Assembly (NCBI GenBank): GCA_905212085.1
Contig: CAJMDF010000032.1
Coordinates: 1 to 23,466, forward strand
DNA: 23,466 bases
Source: an uncultured Clostridium sp.
GTDB lineage: Bacteria; Cyanobacteriota; Vampirovibrionia; Gastranaerophilales; Gastranaerophilaceae
Direction of reading: 5' to 3'
The notes under the pieces: generated by a model
The model's input: only the letters and a program-made list of their open reading frames with translations
Told to the model about the DNA's origin: nothing
The model's database searches: none
Program-made: the position numbers and the translations under genes
In this document: piece after piece, positions 17,101 to 23,401 of the stretch
Layout of the letters: each line of letters begins with the position of its first letter
Position numbering within the stretch: position 1 is the first letter of the stretch

Positions 17101-18970
17101 ATTATTGAATAATACAAAAATATATGAAAAATTTGATAATTTAAAAGATGAATTATCAATTAAATTAGATGCACTGCTTGAGACTCATCATGAATTATCA
17201 GAGTCTGCTAAAAATATAATTGATGCAAATAATAATTTAAATCAAAAATTAGATGTGTTGGTAGAAAGTTCTGATGCTGAAGAAATATTAAATTCGTTGA
17301 ATGAAATAGAATTAAAGGCTGAATCAAGAGGTGCAGATTTTAAAGAGTTAATCAATTATTTATCATTAAAAGTTGATATAATCGCAGAAGATACTTCTTT
17401 AAAACAAGCGCTAGATTTGATTAGTGAAAAAATTGATTCTGTGTCAGATGACAAGACTATAGAAACAGCATTAAAAATAGTATCAGATAAGATTGATCAA
17501 TTAATATCTGACGATTCTATAGAAAATTTAGGAAATAAATTAAATGACAATTTTGAATTAATAAATAATAAAATTGATGTAATAGCTTCTGATACATCTG
17601 TAAATGATTTGCAAACATCTCTTGGAGATGCTTTTGATTTGATAAATAATAAAATTGATATAATCGTATCAGATACTTCAGTAAATGATTTACACGAAAG
17701 TTTTGGTGATGCATTTAACGAAATAAATAACAAAATTGATGTTATTGCGTCTGATTCATCTTTTGAAGAATTGCAAGATCGATTTGATGAAATTTCAGAA
17801 ACAGAAGAAAAAGTTGCAGAAATGCTTTCTGCATTGCATGAAAAAGTTGATGTTCTTGCAATGGATGGAAGTGACTTTGATTTAGAAGAAGAAATTGATG
17901 ATATTAAAGATTTGATTTTTGAACAGCGTAAATATTTTGAGGCAACATCAGACGAAAAAGCTGCTGCTATTGATAAATATTTACGAGATGTTTTATTAAA
18001 ACTTGATAATGTTGATTTAGAAAAAAATTCTGAGGATATAAAAGATTCAATAATGAATGCTTTAGTATCTTTGTTTGACCAAATTTCTTTTGTAGAAGAA
18101 ACAGAAGATATTAAAGATTTTGTAGAAGAAAAAACAGATGAAATCAATCAAAATTTAATAGAAGTCCAAAATCAATTAAAACAAATTGCAAGTTCAAATG
18201 ATGATTTCGAATATTCTTATACATTGCAGGATGTTGAAACTGACATCGCAAAATTAAGATTAGCGATTAATAATATGTCAGGAAGTGATTTTGGCAGTTT
18301 ATCAGACAATATTAAAAAAATTGTAACATCAGTTGAGGGCTTAGAATCTTCTCTTACTCAAGATCAAGTTGTTGATTTAAAAAGTGATATTGAAAAGTTA
18401 AATGAAGATATTTTAAGTATTAGTTCAAGAACTAATAAAATTCTTCTTTCATCAGATGAATCATATAAAGCTCTTAATGAAGGATTAAATAATTTCAGTA
18501 GTCTTGTATATAAATTGGAAGATAGAATTAATTATCTTGATAATACAGCCTTGAGTGACAGATTAGAAAAGAAAATAGATAATATTCAATCGATGGCTGT
18601 AGCTTCTGCAAATGCAGATAAAGTATTCCATCAAGTTATGATGTATCTGGGAGAATGGATAGATTCTACTACTGAAAATATATCAAGTATTACAGAAAAA
18701 ACATCTGAAATTGGAGATATAAAAGAAAGTATAAATGAATTAAAAGAAGCTATTCCTGAAAAAACTTCAATTTTAGATGAGTTAGAAGATAAGTTTGAAC
18801 AGCAGGAATTACGTATTGACAGATTAGAAATGAAAATAGAGAAAATTTTATCGGCACTTGAACAAAAAGATGATATGATGTTAAATAGAAAAGTGGATAA
18901 AATTGAAAAATTAATATCCAGACTTGGTACAAATATAGAAAAGCTGGCATCATATGTTGATGAAGAATAA
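11129..18970 (+). CDS. Giant coiled-coil repeat protein of unknown function
   Basis: A 2613-residue protein filling a third of the window. It is almost entirely heptad helix, rich in S, N, D, E, K, L and I and poor in proline; I see three cysteines and a single tryptophan (W2510). There is no signal peptide, membrane segment or catalytic motif. A module beginning (I/V)VTDSDFxGFKSDLADFVxKIIDNSS and ending in ERIENILSTI starts near residues 255, 343, 433, 535 and 625, and in weaker form near 1198 and 1343. A shorter KIDVIASDTS unit repeats at 27-residue spacing near 2148-2228. A less repetitive segment (about 2490-2520, VFHQVMMYLGEWIDSTTE) precedes a final acidic coil (2530-2613). The start has AGGAAAGAG about nine bases upstream. 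The GlcD-like gene overlaps its end by 17 bases. A cytoplasmic filament, scaffold or SMC-like structural role is possible, but none is demonstrated; an SMC ATPase is excluded by the lack of Walker motifs. Confidence 0.85.
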   Translation: MALTVDEIAEMLNTMRVENEHNVENFEKVLTGINTKLEIMSEDSEATDLIKLYISELKKAVEDRHKMALQRFSTIDDSVQNILLSQSSLAKTEELKDLFQVLSLNFDNFSGEISNQKNVLNSLDEKLAQLNLNTFNKGELASIINDLSVNLSDVNSQIEKSFSTFTNSLNDIVANISGLSTFGQVDEIKNKLNTLATDVNTIPSKISFTSLEDKIEYFQNLINELKDVVSESSTQSADIISEKFKVFENSLENIVTDSDFAGFRSDLADFVKKIIDNSSALNNSLSYSTERIEHILTTINDLDFADDFSKINDKFLELTSIIVGIDKNQKDILTSFEEKLALITSEESFQDFKADILNYTNNLINDSSFIKTSLQLYSEKAEKTLQAIENIDYKEDFELLQSRVSELEDLLKAYSQSNSYEFQNLEKSLASIVTDSDFAGFKSDLAEFVQKIIDNSSVLNDSLSYSTERIENILSTINSLDYKNDFDNIVEKVAELKNLISNIDINNGSIKSEISENSEKILGQISILEDSLKSIQTNSELDTFRESITALLSQVKDDTNAINSDLSYGVQRLENVYEIINSISNKDDLIDVEEKIDELKNLVNLLSSDNSNVFENIQKSLSTIVTDSDFSGFKSDLADFVQKIIDNSSALNNELEYTAERIENILSTIKGIDFREDFENIVLKINELKDAFEDGAKINYTNLSLEISDLSGNLDKSFSNLDEKRQEIYKDLKGELANILSNIYSLMEANPQKAIDELSILLSQIPEKISNIKNDISADVTDNYEKVKSLVNSLISTIQNIKEEISADNISNNEKLNESFEKINDKLSVQINNFTELKNLLSENNKFELSNIIVEIENLNSNISSIISNIKTNSNSNYELLKDSIDELTINLNNLHSEFNIVSGQNSSKILSEIAGVSENVGALKEEFRQAVESNLNNSSKIVDGMADLTERIHGIQDIFAANSSQNLETIQTVLNELSQKVLDGVEAQKDIFSQINEASEQKKLELFSNLSSNINDIQNSINSNNEIFKTVVKNNILEIKDFIGEANNSIYDSQIASENKLTSKIDALELLYQAFENSISETNSGIKNLLEDVEALDFSDQSEVIQNKIILLKESIESLAENINKIFEKNNEFSSILTNLLEIVLKKDDINSIQEKLSDFSDLIFALKDILKNSSEENSAGLLKLCEKFDESFPELLSEEVFADYKKELIELIQKIVDNSEILHTYSLSNQSKLSEILEKLTKYEPVNYSYDLEQLSLKIDNLCEIFENNSSANFKQLSEKIDEVKDAVSQNNISEIVTSGIENFEGLLDSLKVLISDTSETNVNKIDESFLEIKERFSNIVTEEDFTSFRTDFSDFVEKILDNVTVAHLNSDTNKEKLFELAEDIKLLDYSSDFTDVIERLSDIKESFVNNSKMNYDNIIKEINVFKEELNKNISNSDIEKQEKLNNINNDLSDVLLNVKILKDFASEKSTEILENISSDLHSALDDFKENINLGVKVDFANLKTVLSDLSSQLNDFSSEFNQKYDSNSFNISSGFDNVKKSLENLVEAFTNFRNLTKDDLSANLDKVLSGLNEITLKADDLVGDIKLFTSDYSEKILSSINDISLKLDGLSDAISGDINENMSIFKESLTSLSENFQMLHSDISQQLKDNSALQLSELKNISSNVSEFKSHVNEVVDNLKDYISELNIAAKSSKSLSDSKFSEKLLDLEAAMVHSSELYEQKMELLQGKLSEFAQIIEGSSSDTEAKIASSIEEINDVKTELSILNDSLKSIKVSSDEKFTETVSTIETGISNIINDLDTVSNSISEGVDEKLKEGISALDEKFDSLINSIKAISTKDLLDNIDETLSGLKQEINLINTDIASAIQEKQENIINSFDELKSEIKEFASYDFDNIVTEVKSQLELSFMNFSVDINGELSSNGEAILRLEQAYKETFNKISVIEDCVSDNIQNSIELLNVTIEKYSKDIKDVFGEKLDSYIEELKSHLDILLNNTKIYEKFDNLKDELSIKLDALLETHHELSESAKNIIDANNNLNQKLDVLVESSDAEEILNSLNEIELKAESRGADFKELINYLSLKVDIIAEDTSLKQALDLISEKIDSVSDDKTIETALKIVSDKIDQLISDDSIENLGNKLNDNFELINNKIDVIASDTSVNDLQTSLGDAFDLINNKIDIIVSDTSVNDLHESFGDAFNEINNKIDVIASDSSFEELQDRFDEISETEEKVAEMLSALHEKVDVLAMDGSDFDLEEEIDDIKDLIFEQRKYFEATSDEKAAAIDKYLRDVLLKLDNVDLEKNSEDIKDSIMNALVSLFDQISFVEETEDIKDFVEEKTDEINQNLIEVQNQLKQIASSNDDFEYSYTLQDVETDIAKLRLAINNMSGSDFGSLSDNIKKIVTSVEGLESSLTQDQVVDLKSDIEKLNEDILSISSRTNKILLSSDESYKALNEGLNNFSSLVYKLEDRINYLDNTALSDRLEKKIDNIQSMAVASANADKVFHQVMMYLGEWIDSTTENISSITEKTSEIGDIKESINELKEAIPEKTSILDELEDKFEQQELRIDRLEMKIEKILSALEQKDDMMLNRKVDKIEKLISRLGTNIEKLASYVDEE
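11888..13162 (+). repeat. Five in-frame modules of about 90 residues inside the giant protein
   Basis: Modules begin at bases 11891, 12155, 12425, 12731 and 13001 (residues 255, 343, 433, 535, 625), a spacing of 88-102 residues. Copies 1, 3 and 5 share most residues of the VTDSDFxGF...KIIDNSS...ERIE block but differ at many third codon positions. Copies 2 and 4 are more diverged. Two further degenerate copies lie near 14720 and 15155. The pattern fits old duplication with selection on the protein. Confidence 0.75.
17570..17812 (+). repeat. Three tandem 81-bp (27-residue) repeats in the giant gene
   Basis: Units start at 17570, 17651 and 17732, each coding KIDVIASDTSVNDLQ-like sequence ending in INN. 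Looser KIDxx units precede (residues 2081, 2101, 2121, 20 residues apart) and one follows at 2239. Adjacent units are visibly similar in DNA, suggesting a more recent expansion than the 90-residue modules. Confidence 0.75.
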
Positions 18971-20339
18971 GTTAATCTCTGATTTAAAAAAGAATATCCC
19001 CGCTTCAAATGTTTTAGACACATTGGAAGAGCGATATGCCTATGCTCAAGATGCAACAAATATTAAAACAATAAAGAATTTACCTGATGTTGTTGTATTT
19101 GTAGAAAATGTAAAGCAGGTGCAGACTGTTGTAAAACTCGCTAATAAATATAAAATTCCGATAATTTGTCGTGGTGCAGGTACAAATGTTGTAGGTGCAT
19201 GCACAGTAGAGCATGGCGGGATTATTTTAAATTTTTCAAAGATGAATAAAATTATTAATATAAGCCCCGAAAATATGACTGCAACTGTAGAACCCGGAGT
19301 TGTATTAGGAAATTTACAAAAAGAAGTTGAAAAATTTGGACTTTTTTATCCACCTGATCCTTCAAATTTAGCAGTTTCTACAATTGGTGGCAGCATCGCA
19401 CAATCGTCCGGAGGTGCGAAATCTTTCAAATACGGTACTACAAAAGATTATGTAATTGATTTAAAAGTCGTCATGGCTAATGGCGAAATTTTAAGAACCG
19501 GAGCAAATACTATTAAAAATGCTACAGGTTATAATTTGAATACACTTTTTGTCGGTTCTGAAGGTACATTAGGAATTGTTGTCGAAGCAACTTTAAAATT
19601 AATTCCAAAACCTGAGAGCAAGAAAGTTTTAATGGCTTATTTTGATTCTGTAAAAGAGGCAGTAATTGCTGTAAATTCGATAATCGAACAAAGAATTTAT
19701 CCTGCAACGATTGATTTTATGGATAAAAATGCTATTCAAACTGTTGAAAAGTTTTATCCTGCAAATCTTTTGACGGATAAAGAAGCTGCATTAATTGTGG
19801 AAATAGATGGTTTTGAATGTTCAATGCAGTATCAGGAAGATATAATCGTTAAAATATTAAATTCCTCAAATGCTTCTAAAATCCAAGTTTCGCATAATGA
19901 AGATGAGTATAATAAAATTTGGACAGCTCGAAGATCATCAATGGGAGCGTGTGCAAAATTAAAACCAAATGTTACAACAGATGATGTAATAGTTCCGAGA
20001 GAAAATTTAGAAGCTTTGGTGCTTGGGATTAGATCAATTTGTGAAAAATATAATCTGGATGTATGTATGGTGGGACATGTCGGTGATGGCAGTGTTCATC
20101 CTCAAATTCCAATTGATTATAATAATGATGATGAGTATAGACGATACAAATTGGCTAAAAGTGAAATTTATGATTTGACAGCTAAATTAGATGGAATCCT
20201 TTCAGGAGAGCATGGTATCGGACTTGAAAAGCGTGATCATATTCACAAAGTTATAAATTCCGTAGCTTTGGATTACATGCGTCAAATTAAAAAAACTTTA
20301 GACCCTCAAAATATTTTAAATCCATATAAAATATTTTAG
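18954..20339 (+). CDS. glcD: FAD-binding oxidoreductase, GlcD family (glycolate oxidase / D-lactate dehydrogenase type)
   Basis: A 461-residue PCMH-type flavoprotein that oxidises a 2-hydroxyacid such as glycolate or D-lactate. The FAD domain has RGAGTN (73-78), the pyrophosphate-binding GGSIAQSSGGAKSFKYG (145-161), KNATGYNLNTLFVGSEGTLG, and KLIPKP. The C-terminal FAD-oxidase domain has HVGDGSVHP (375-383) and SGEHGIG (417-423), which include conserved metal/substrate-site histidines. Length is full. Possible starts are ATG 18954, TTG 18957 or ATG 18960, all inside the end of the preceding gene. No clear Shine-Dalgarno is visible, so coupled translation is likely. No GlcE or GlcF partner (FAD or FeS subunit) is adjacent, so the electron acceptor is unknown; an electron-transferring flavoprotein is common for stand-alone members. 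The symbol is by family only. Confidence 0.9.
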   Translation: MLMKNKLISDLKKNIPASNVLDTLEERYAYAQDATNIKTIKNLPDVVVFVENVKQVQTVVKLANKYKIPIICRGAGTNVVGACTVEHGGIILNFSKMNKIINISPENMTATVEPGVVLGNLQKEVEKFGLFYPPDPSNLAVSTIGGSIAQSSGGAKSFKYGTTKDYVIDLKVVMANGEILRTGANTIKNATGYNLNTLFVGSEGTLGIVVEATLKLIPKPESKKVLMAYFDSVKEAVIAVNSIIEQRIYPATIDFMDKNAIQTVEKFYPANLLTDKEAALIVEIDGFECSMQYQEDIIVKILNSSNASKIQVSHNEDEYNKIWTARRSSMGACAKLKPNVTTDDVIVPRENLEALVLGIRSICEKYNLDVCMVGHVGDGSVHPQIPIDYNNDDEYRRYKLAKSEIYDLTAKLDGILSGEHGIGLEKRDHIHKVINSVALDYMRQIKKTLDPQNILNPYKIF

Positions 20340-20355
20340 GTTAAGGATTTAATTT

Positions 20356-21144
20356 ATGGATAAAAAAGAACTTATTAATTATTTTAAATCTTTAGGGCTT
20401 ACAGTTCATACCTCAACGAAAGCTCGCGGGCACCAAGGTTTTTTCTTGAAAAACAGGATTGATATTTCAAAAAATATTCCTGAGGATAGAATTATTCCAA
20501 CTTTGTTACATGAATTTGCTCATTATATTCATTCTAAAATTGAACCTGATATGAATAGAACTGGTGGAACTTTGATTATGCTTTTTAAAGAAGATAATCC
20601 TATTTTTATGGAAGAATTAATTAAAGTGACAAATTTTGTAGATCAAAATTCGCTGTGTGTAAGATTATATGAGCATAAAGACAGAGTTAAATCGAAAATT
20701 AAAGAATATGAAAATATTATAAAATTGTATTATCCAAAATTCATGCGTTCAAAAAAATTTAAAGAATTTGATAAATACATAAAAAAATCTAATGCGAGAT
20801 ATCTTTTAAAATATGATAGAGTAAAGCTAATTCAAGGTGGATTTTTCAGAAAGACAACAAAATTGTATACGATTGACAATTTAGAAAAAGATTTTACAGA
20901 CATGCCAAAAGCTTTTGCGGCATATATAAGGTTAAAATCTTTTCAGAAAAAGCAATCAAGAATATCTGCAAGGATTAATAAATATAAAAAATATTATGAA
21001 CGTCCGACAGAACTTTTTGCAAGATTAGTAGAGGGGCTATATCTTGATAAAGAATGGACTCAAGCAATAGCCCCTAATGTAACGAAAAGGTTTTATGATT
21101 TGCTCAAATGCGGGTATTATCATGAATTAGTAAATTTATTGTGA
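20356..21144 (+). CDS. Putative zinc metallopeptidase-like protein (HExxH)
   Basis: A 262-residue basic protein with no family I can name. Near the N-terminus, TLLHEFAHYIHS carries a classic zincin motif HEFAH (H52, E53, H56). A possible third ligand lies far downstream in ERPTELFARLVEG (E219), resembling the E-x-x-A helix found after HExxH in ImmA/IrrE-like and phage polyvalent-protein peptidases. Between them is a long, lysine-rich helical region (about 85-150) and FFRKTTKLYTIDNL. No signal peptide or membrane segment is seen, so it should be cytoplasmic. TAAGGA lies eight bases before the ATG. It follows the GlcD-like gene by 16 bases, hence the same operon. Its 3' end overlaps the convergent prepilin gene by nine bases, with no terminator visible. 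Protease activity is inferred from the motif only. Confidence 0.75.
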   Translation: MDKKELINYFKSLGLTVHTSTKARGHQGFFLKNRIDISKNIPEDRIIPTLLHEFAHYIHSKIEPDMNRTGGTLIMLFKEDNPIFMEELIKVTNFVDQNSLCVRLYEHKDRVKSKIKEYENIIKLYYPKFMRSKKFKEFDKYIKKSNARYLLKYDRVKLIQGGFFRKTTKLYTIDNLEKDFTDMPKAFAAYIRLKSFQKKQSRISARINKYKKYYERPTELFARLVEGLYLDKEWTQAIAPNVTKRFYDLLKCGYYHELVNLL

Positions 21145-21890
21145 ACATCTTGTTTTTTTACCCCATTCAAGATCGCTACAATGTAAGTAATCCATGTTTT
21201 CATATGTTAATACCCAACCTGAAAAATAGTATCCGTTAGGACTCTTATTCAATAATTTGCCTGTCTTAATGCTATCGAAATTATATGGGACTAAGCGAGA
21301 ATTGGTAATTGAAAATAAAAAAGTATCTTCTCCGATTTTATTAGGTCTTTTTTGTCCGTTTATATCTATCCAAATTTCCCCGTTAGCTGTTTCTCCCTCA
21401 TAACCTTGCATAGCTATTGATGTTCCGTCAGCTAATATAAATTTATTGTAATACGATAAATTCTCAAAATCTCTTTCTTTTAATCCGTTAAATTGAGTAT
21501 ATTCTTCAGAAAAACATCCTTTTGCTTCATGACCGCAGTATTTAGCTATATTAAAGTATTTAGCTAATATATCAATGTTATTAACAGTGATGCTTTGCGC
21601 CTCTCCTTTCCCATCAACATAATCGTAAGATGCTGAATCCCAATATTTCATTTCTCCATAATCATTAACTGCTTGCATTATGGCATTATTAATAATGCTA
21701 TAATTTTTTTTAAGAGCAGTTATAATTTCTTTTTCTTTGTATTTAGAAATTAAAGATGGTAAAGTTAGAGCTGCTACAACTCCAATAACCCCTAGTGTAA
21801 TTAATACTTCTGCAAGAGTAAACCCCTTTAACCCTTTGAAACAAGCAACCTTCGCGGGGGGGGGGCAACCCTTAATGCTTTAAAACTCAT
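21136..21890 (-). CDS. Type IV prepilin-like protein, reading frame broken at a G10 tract (phase-OFF or pseudogene)
   Basis: The natural start is ATG at 21890-21888 with a strong AAAGGAGG (21899-21906) eight bases upstream. As sequenced, translation enters a run of ten C (coding strand) and stops after about 20 codons. With one base added, or two removed, the frame continues through a prepilin leader ...KGLKG, cleavage before F, then FTLAEVLITLGVIGVVAALTL (E at +5), the class III signal and hydrophobic N-helix of type IV pilins and pseudopilins. It then runs to the stop at 21136, giving 251 residues. The C-terminal region is a polar globular domain with several cysteines. A fragment could start at ATG 21678, but it lacks a ribosome binding site and would lack the pilin helix. 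The gene is driven by its own TTGACA promoter. The three explanations are slipped-strand phase variation, a decayed gene, or a homopolymer sequencing error. Confidence 0.85.
21856..21865. repeat. Homopolymer G10/C10 tract within the prepilin leader
   Basis: Ten consecutive G on the plus strand, in an otherwise AT-rich region, lie about nine codons after the prepilin start. Run lengths of 8 or 11 put the start codon in frame with the pilin helix; 10 does not. Such tracts change length by slipped-strand mispairing. Confidence 0.9.
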
Positions 21891-21920
21891 AGTTTTAGCC
21901 TCCTTTATTATTCCATTTTT

Positions 21921-21949
21921 ATTATTTATTATATTTTTATTTTTGTCAA
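21921..21949 (-). promoter_or_regulatory. Promoter of the prepilin-like gene
   Basis: On the minus strand: perfect TTGACA (21944-21949), a 17-base spacer, AATAAT (21921-21926, five of six). The start would be near 21914, a short leader of about 24 bases. The -35 lies 11 bases beyond the stop codon of the upstream gene, so the pilin can be transcribed separately; no terminator separates them. Confidence 0.65.
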
Positions 21950-21959
21950 CCATCAAATT

Positions 21960-23348
21960 TTAAACACGACCATACATGTCTTCGTATCTGATAATATCTT
22001 CTTCTATCAAAGGATCACCTTTTTGCACTTCTATAATTTCTAATCCTTCTTCATAAGGATTTTGAAGAGAGTGAATTGCTTTTACTGGAATATCTACGCT
22101 ATGTCCCGGTGATAAAATTAATTCTTTCCCTTCTAATACAACTTTTGCAGTTCCTGATAATACAACCCAGTGCTCACTTCTAAAGTTATGAGATTGAACC
22201 GACAATTTTTGTCCTGTATTTACGTGAATAATCTTTGTTAAGAAGCCTTCACCTTGAGCAATTACTGTATAAAATCCCCAAGGGCGATAGACGGTTTTAT
22301 GTACAAGATGTGTATTATCATTTTGTTTTTTCAAAGTTTCATAAATTTGTTTAACATTTTGAGTTTGGTCTTTTTTACATGCCAAAATTGCATCTTCAGT
22401 TTCGACAATTACGGTATCTTCAAGTCCGATTGTTGTGACAAGTTTTGATGATGCATATACAAAAGAATTTTTAGAACCTCTATCGATTACATGACCGACA
22501 AATACATTCCCATTTTCATCTTTTTTACTCACATCGTAAATAGATTGCCATGATCCTAAATCATTCCAATCACTTTCAAGTTTTACAAGTGCGATTTTAT
22601 CTGATTTTTCCATAATTGCGTAATCTATTGAAATATTTGGCATTTTATCGAAATTAATAAAAGGAATTTGATTACTTTCAGTAAAGTCAAATTCTTCTGA
22701 AATCTTTGCAATATCAGGAGCATGTTTAATAGCTTCATTAAGCAGTGTTGATGCTTTAAACATGAAAATTCCGCTGTTCCAGAAATAAGTTCCTTCTTGT
22801 AAATATTTTTTAGCAGTTTCATAATTTGGTTTTTCAACAAATTCTTTAACTTTGTATCCGTCAGAGATTTGTTTAGAAGTATTTATATATCCATATCCTG
22901 TTTCCGGATAGTTAGGTTTAATCCCAAAAGTTACAATATAACCTTCTTGAGCGAGTTTTTTACCTTTTTGAACAGTCGATAAAAATTTTCCGTTATCTTT
23001 AATTAAATGATCAGAAGGAACAACTATAATAATTGGATCTGAAGCTGATTTTTGCATAATATATTTTGTTGCCACAACAATTGCGGGAGCAGTATTTTTA
23101 GCTACAGGCTCAGATAATACTACAGGATTTTGAGTAAGATCGGACAATTGCATTTTTACACTTGTTGCATGTTTAGTATTTGTAATACTGATAATGTCTT
23201 CTTCCGGCATACAAACTTTTAATCTATCAAAAGTAGCTTGTAAAAGACTTTTATCTGAAATTAAGTTTAATAATTGTTTTGGATATAATTCTCTTGATAA
23301 AGGCCATAATCTACTTCCAGAGCCTCCTGCTAATATTATTCCGTACAT
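21960..23348 (-). CDS. manC: Mannose-1-phosphate guanylyltransferase / mannose-6-phosphate isomerase (bifunctional)
   Basis: A 462-residue ManC/AlgA/CpsB-type enzyme. The N-terminal nucleotidyltransferase domain makes GDP-mannose from mannose-1-phosphate and GTP: GGSGSRLWPLSRELYPKQ (8-25), EPVAKNTAPA (80-89), PSDHLI (111-116), FVEKP (170-174) and FWNSGIFMF (189-197). The C-terminal cupin domain is the type II phosphomannose isomerase part, starting PWGFY (356-360), with QSHNFRSEHWVVLSG (385-399) carrying the metal-binding histidines and SVDIPVKAIHSLQN. Length matches the bifunctional family. AGGAGGG lies just before the ATG and a near-consensus promoter lies 24 bases upstream. GDP-mannose feeds capsule, LPS, exopolysaccharide or protein glycosylation. 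It precedes the prepilin-like gene on the same strand, which may be coincidence or a surface-structure cluster. Confidence 0.95.
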   Translation of the reverse strand: MYGIILAGGSGSRLWPLSRELYPKQLLNLISDKSLLQATFDRLKVCMPEEDIISITNTKHATSVKMQLSDLTQNPVVLSEPVAKNTAPAIVVATKYIMQKSASDPIIIVVPSDHLIKDNGKFLSTVQKGKKLAQEGYIVTFGIKPNYPETGYGYINTSKQISDGYKVKEFVEKPNYETAKKYLQEGTYFWNSGIFMFKASTLLNEAIKHAPDIAKISEEFDFTESNQIPFINFDKMPNISIDYAIMEKSDKIALVKLESDWNDLGSWQSIYDVSKKDENGNVFVGHVIDRGSKNSFVYASSKLVTTIGLEDTVIVETEDAILACKKDQTQNVKQIYETLKKQNDNTHLVHKTVYRPWGFYTVIAQGEGFLTKIIHVNTGQKLSVQSHNFRSEHWVVLSGTAKVVLEGKELILSPGHSVDIPVKAIHSLQNPYEEGLEIIEVQKGDPLIEEDIIRYEDMYGRV

Positions 23349-23372
23349 TTACCCTCCTGTGCAATAATATTA

Positions 23373-23401
23373 ATTATACAATAAAATACTTCTGTCGTCA
23401 A
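23373..23401 (-). promoter_or_regulatory. Strong promoter of manC
   Basis: On the minus strand: TTGACG (23396-23401), exactly 17 bases, then perfect TATAAT (23373-23378). This is the best sigma-70-type promoter in the window. Upstream, 23402-23466 holds a G6 run and a short palindrome GGAAATTTCC (23451-23460) but no gene that I can recognise. Confidence 0.8.

Noticed and set aside
17497..18147. Long serine-rich open frame on the minus strand inside the giant gene
   Set aside because: It is the complement of a biased D/E/S coding sequence, has no ribosome binding site and gives a low-complexity protein; a shadow of the real gene.
11129..18970. SMC-type chromosome segregation ATPase
   Set aside because: Long coiled coil but no Walker A, Walker B or ABC signature at either end.
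21136..21678. 180-codon frame starting at ATG 21678 taken as a complete gene
   Set aside because: No ribosome binding site, and the same frame continues upstream into a full prepilin N-terminus; it is the downstream part of the frameshifted gene.
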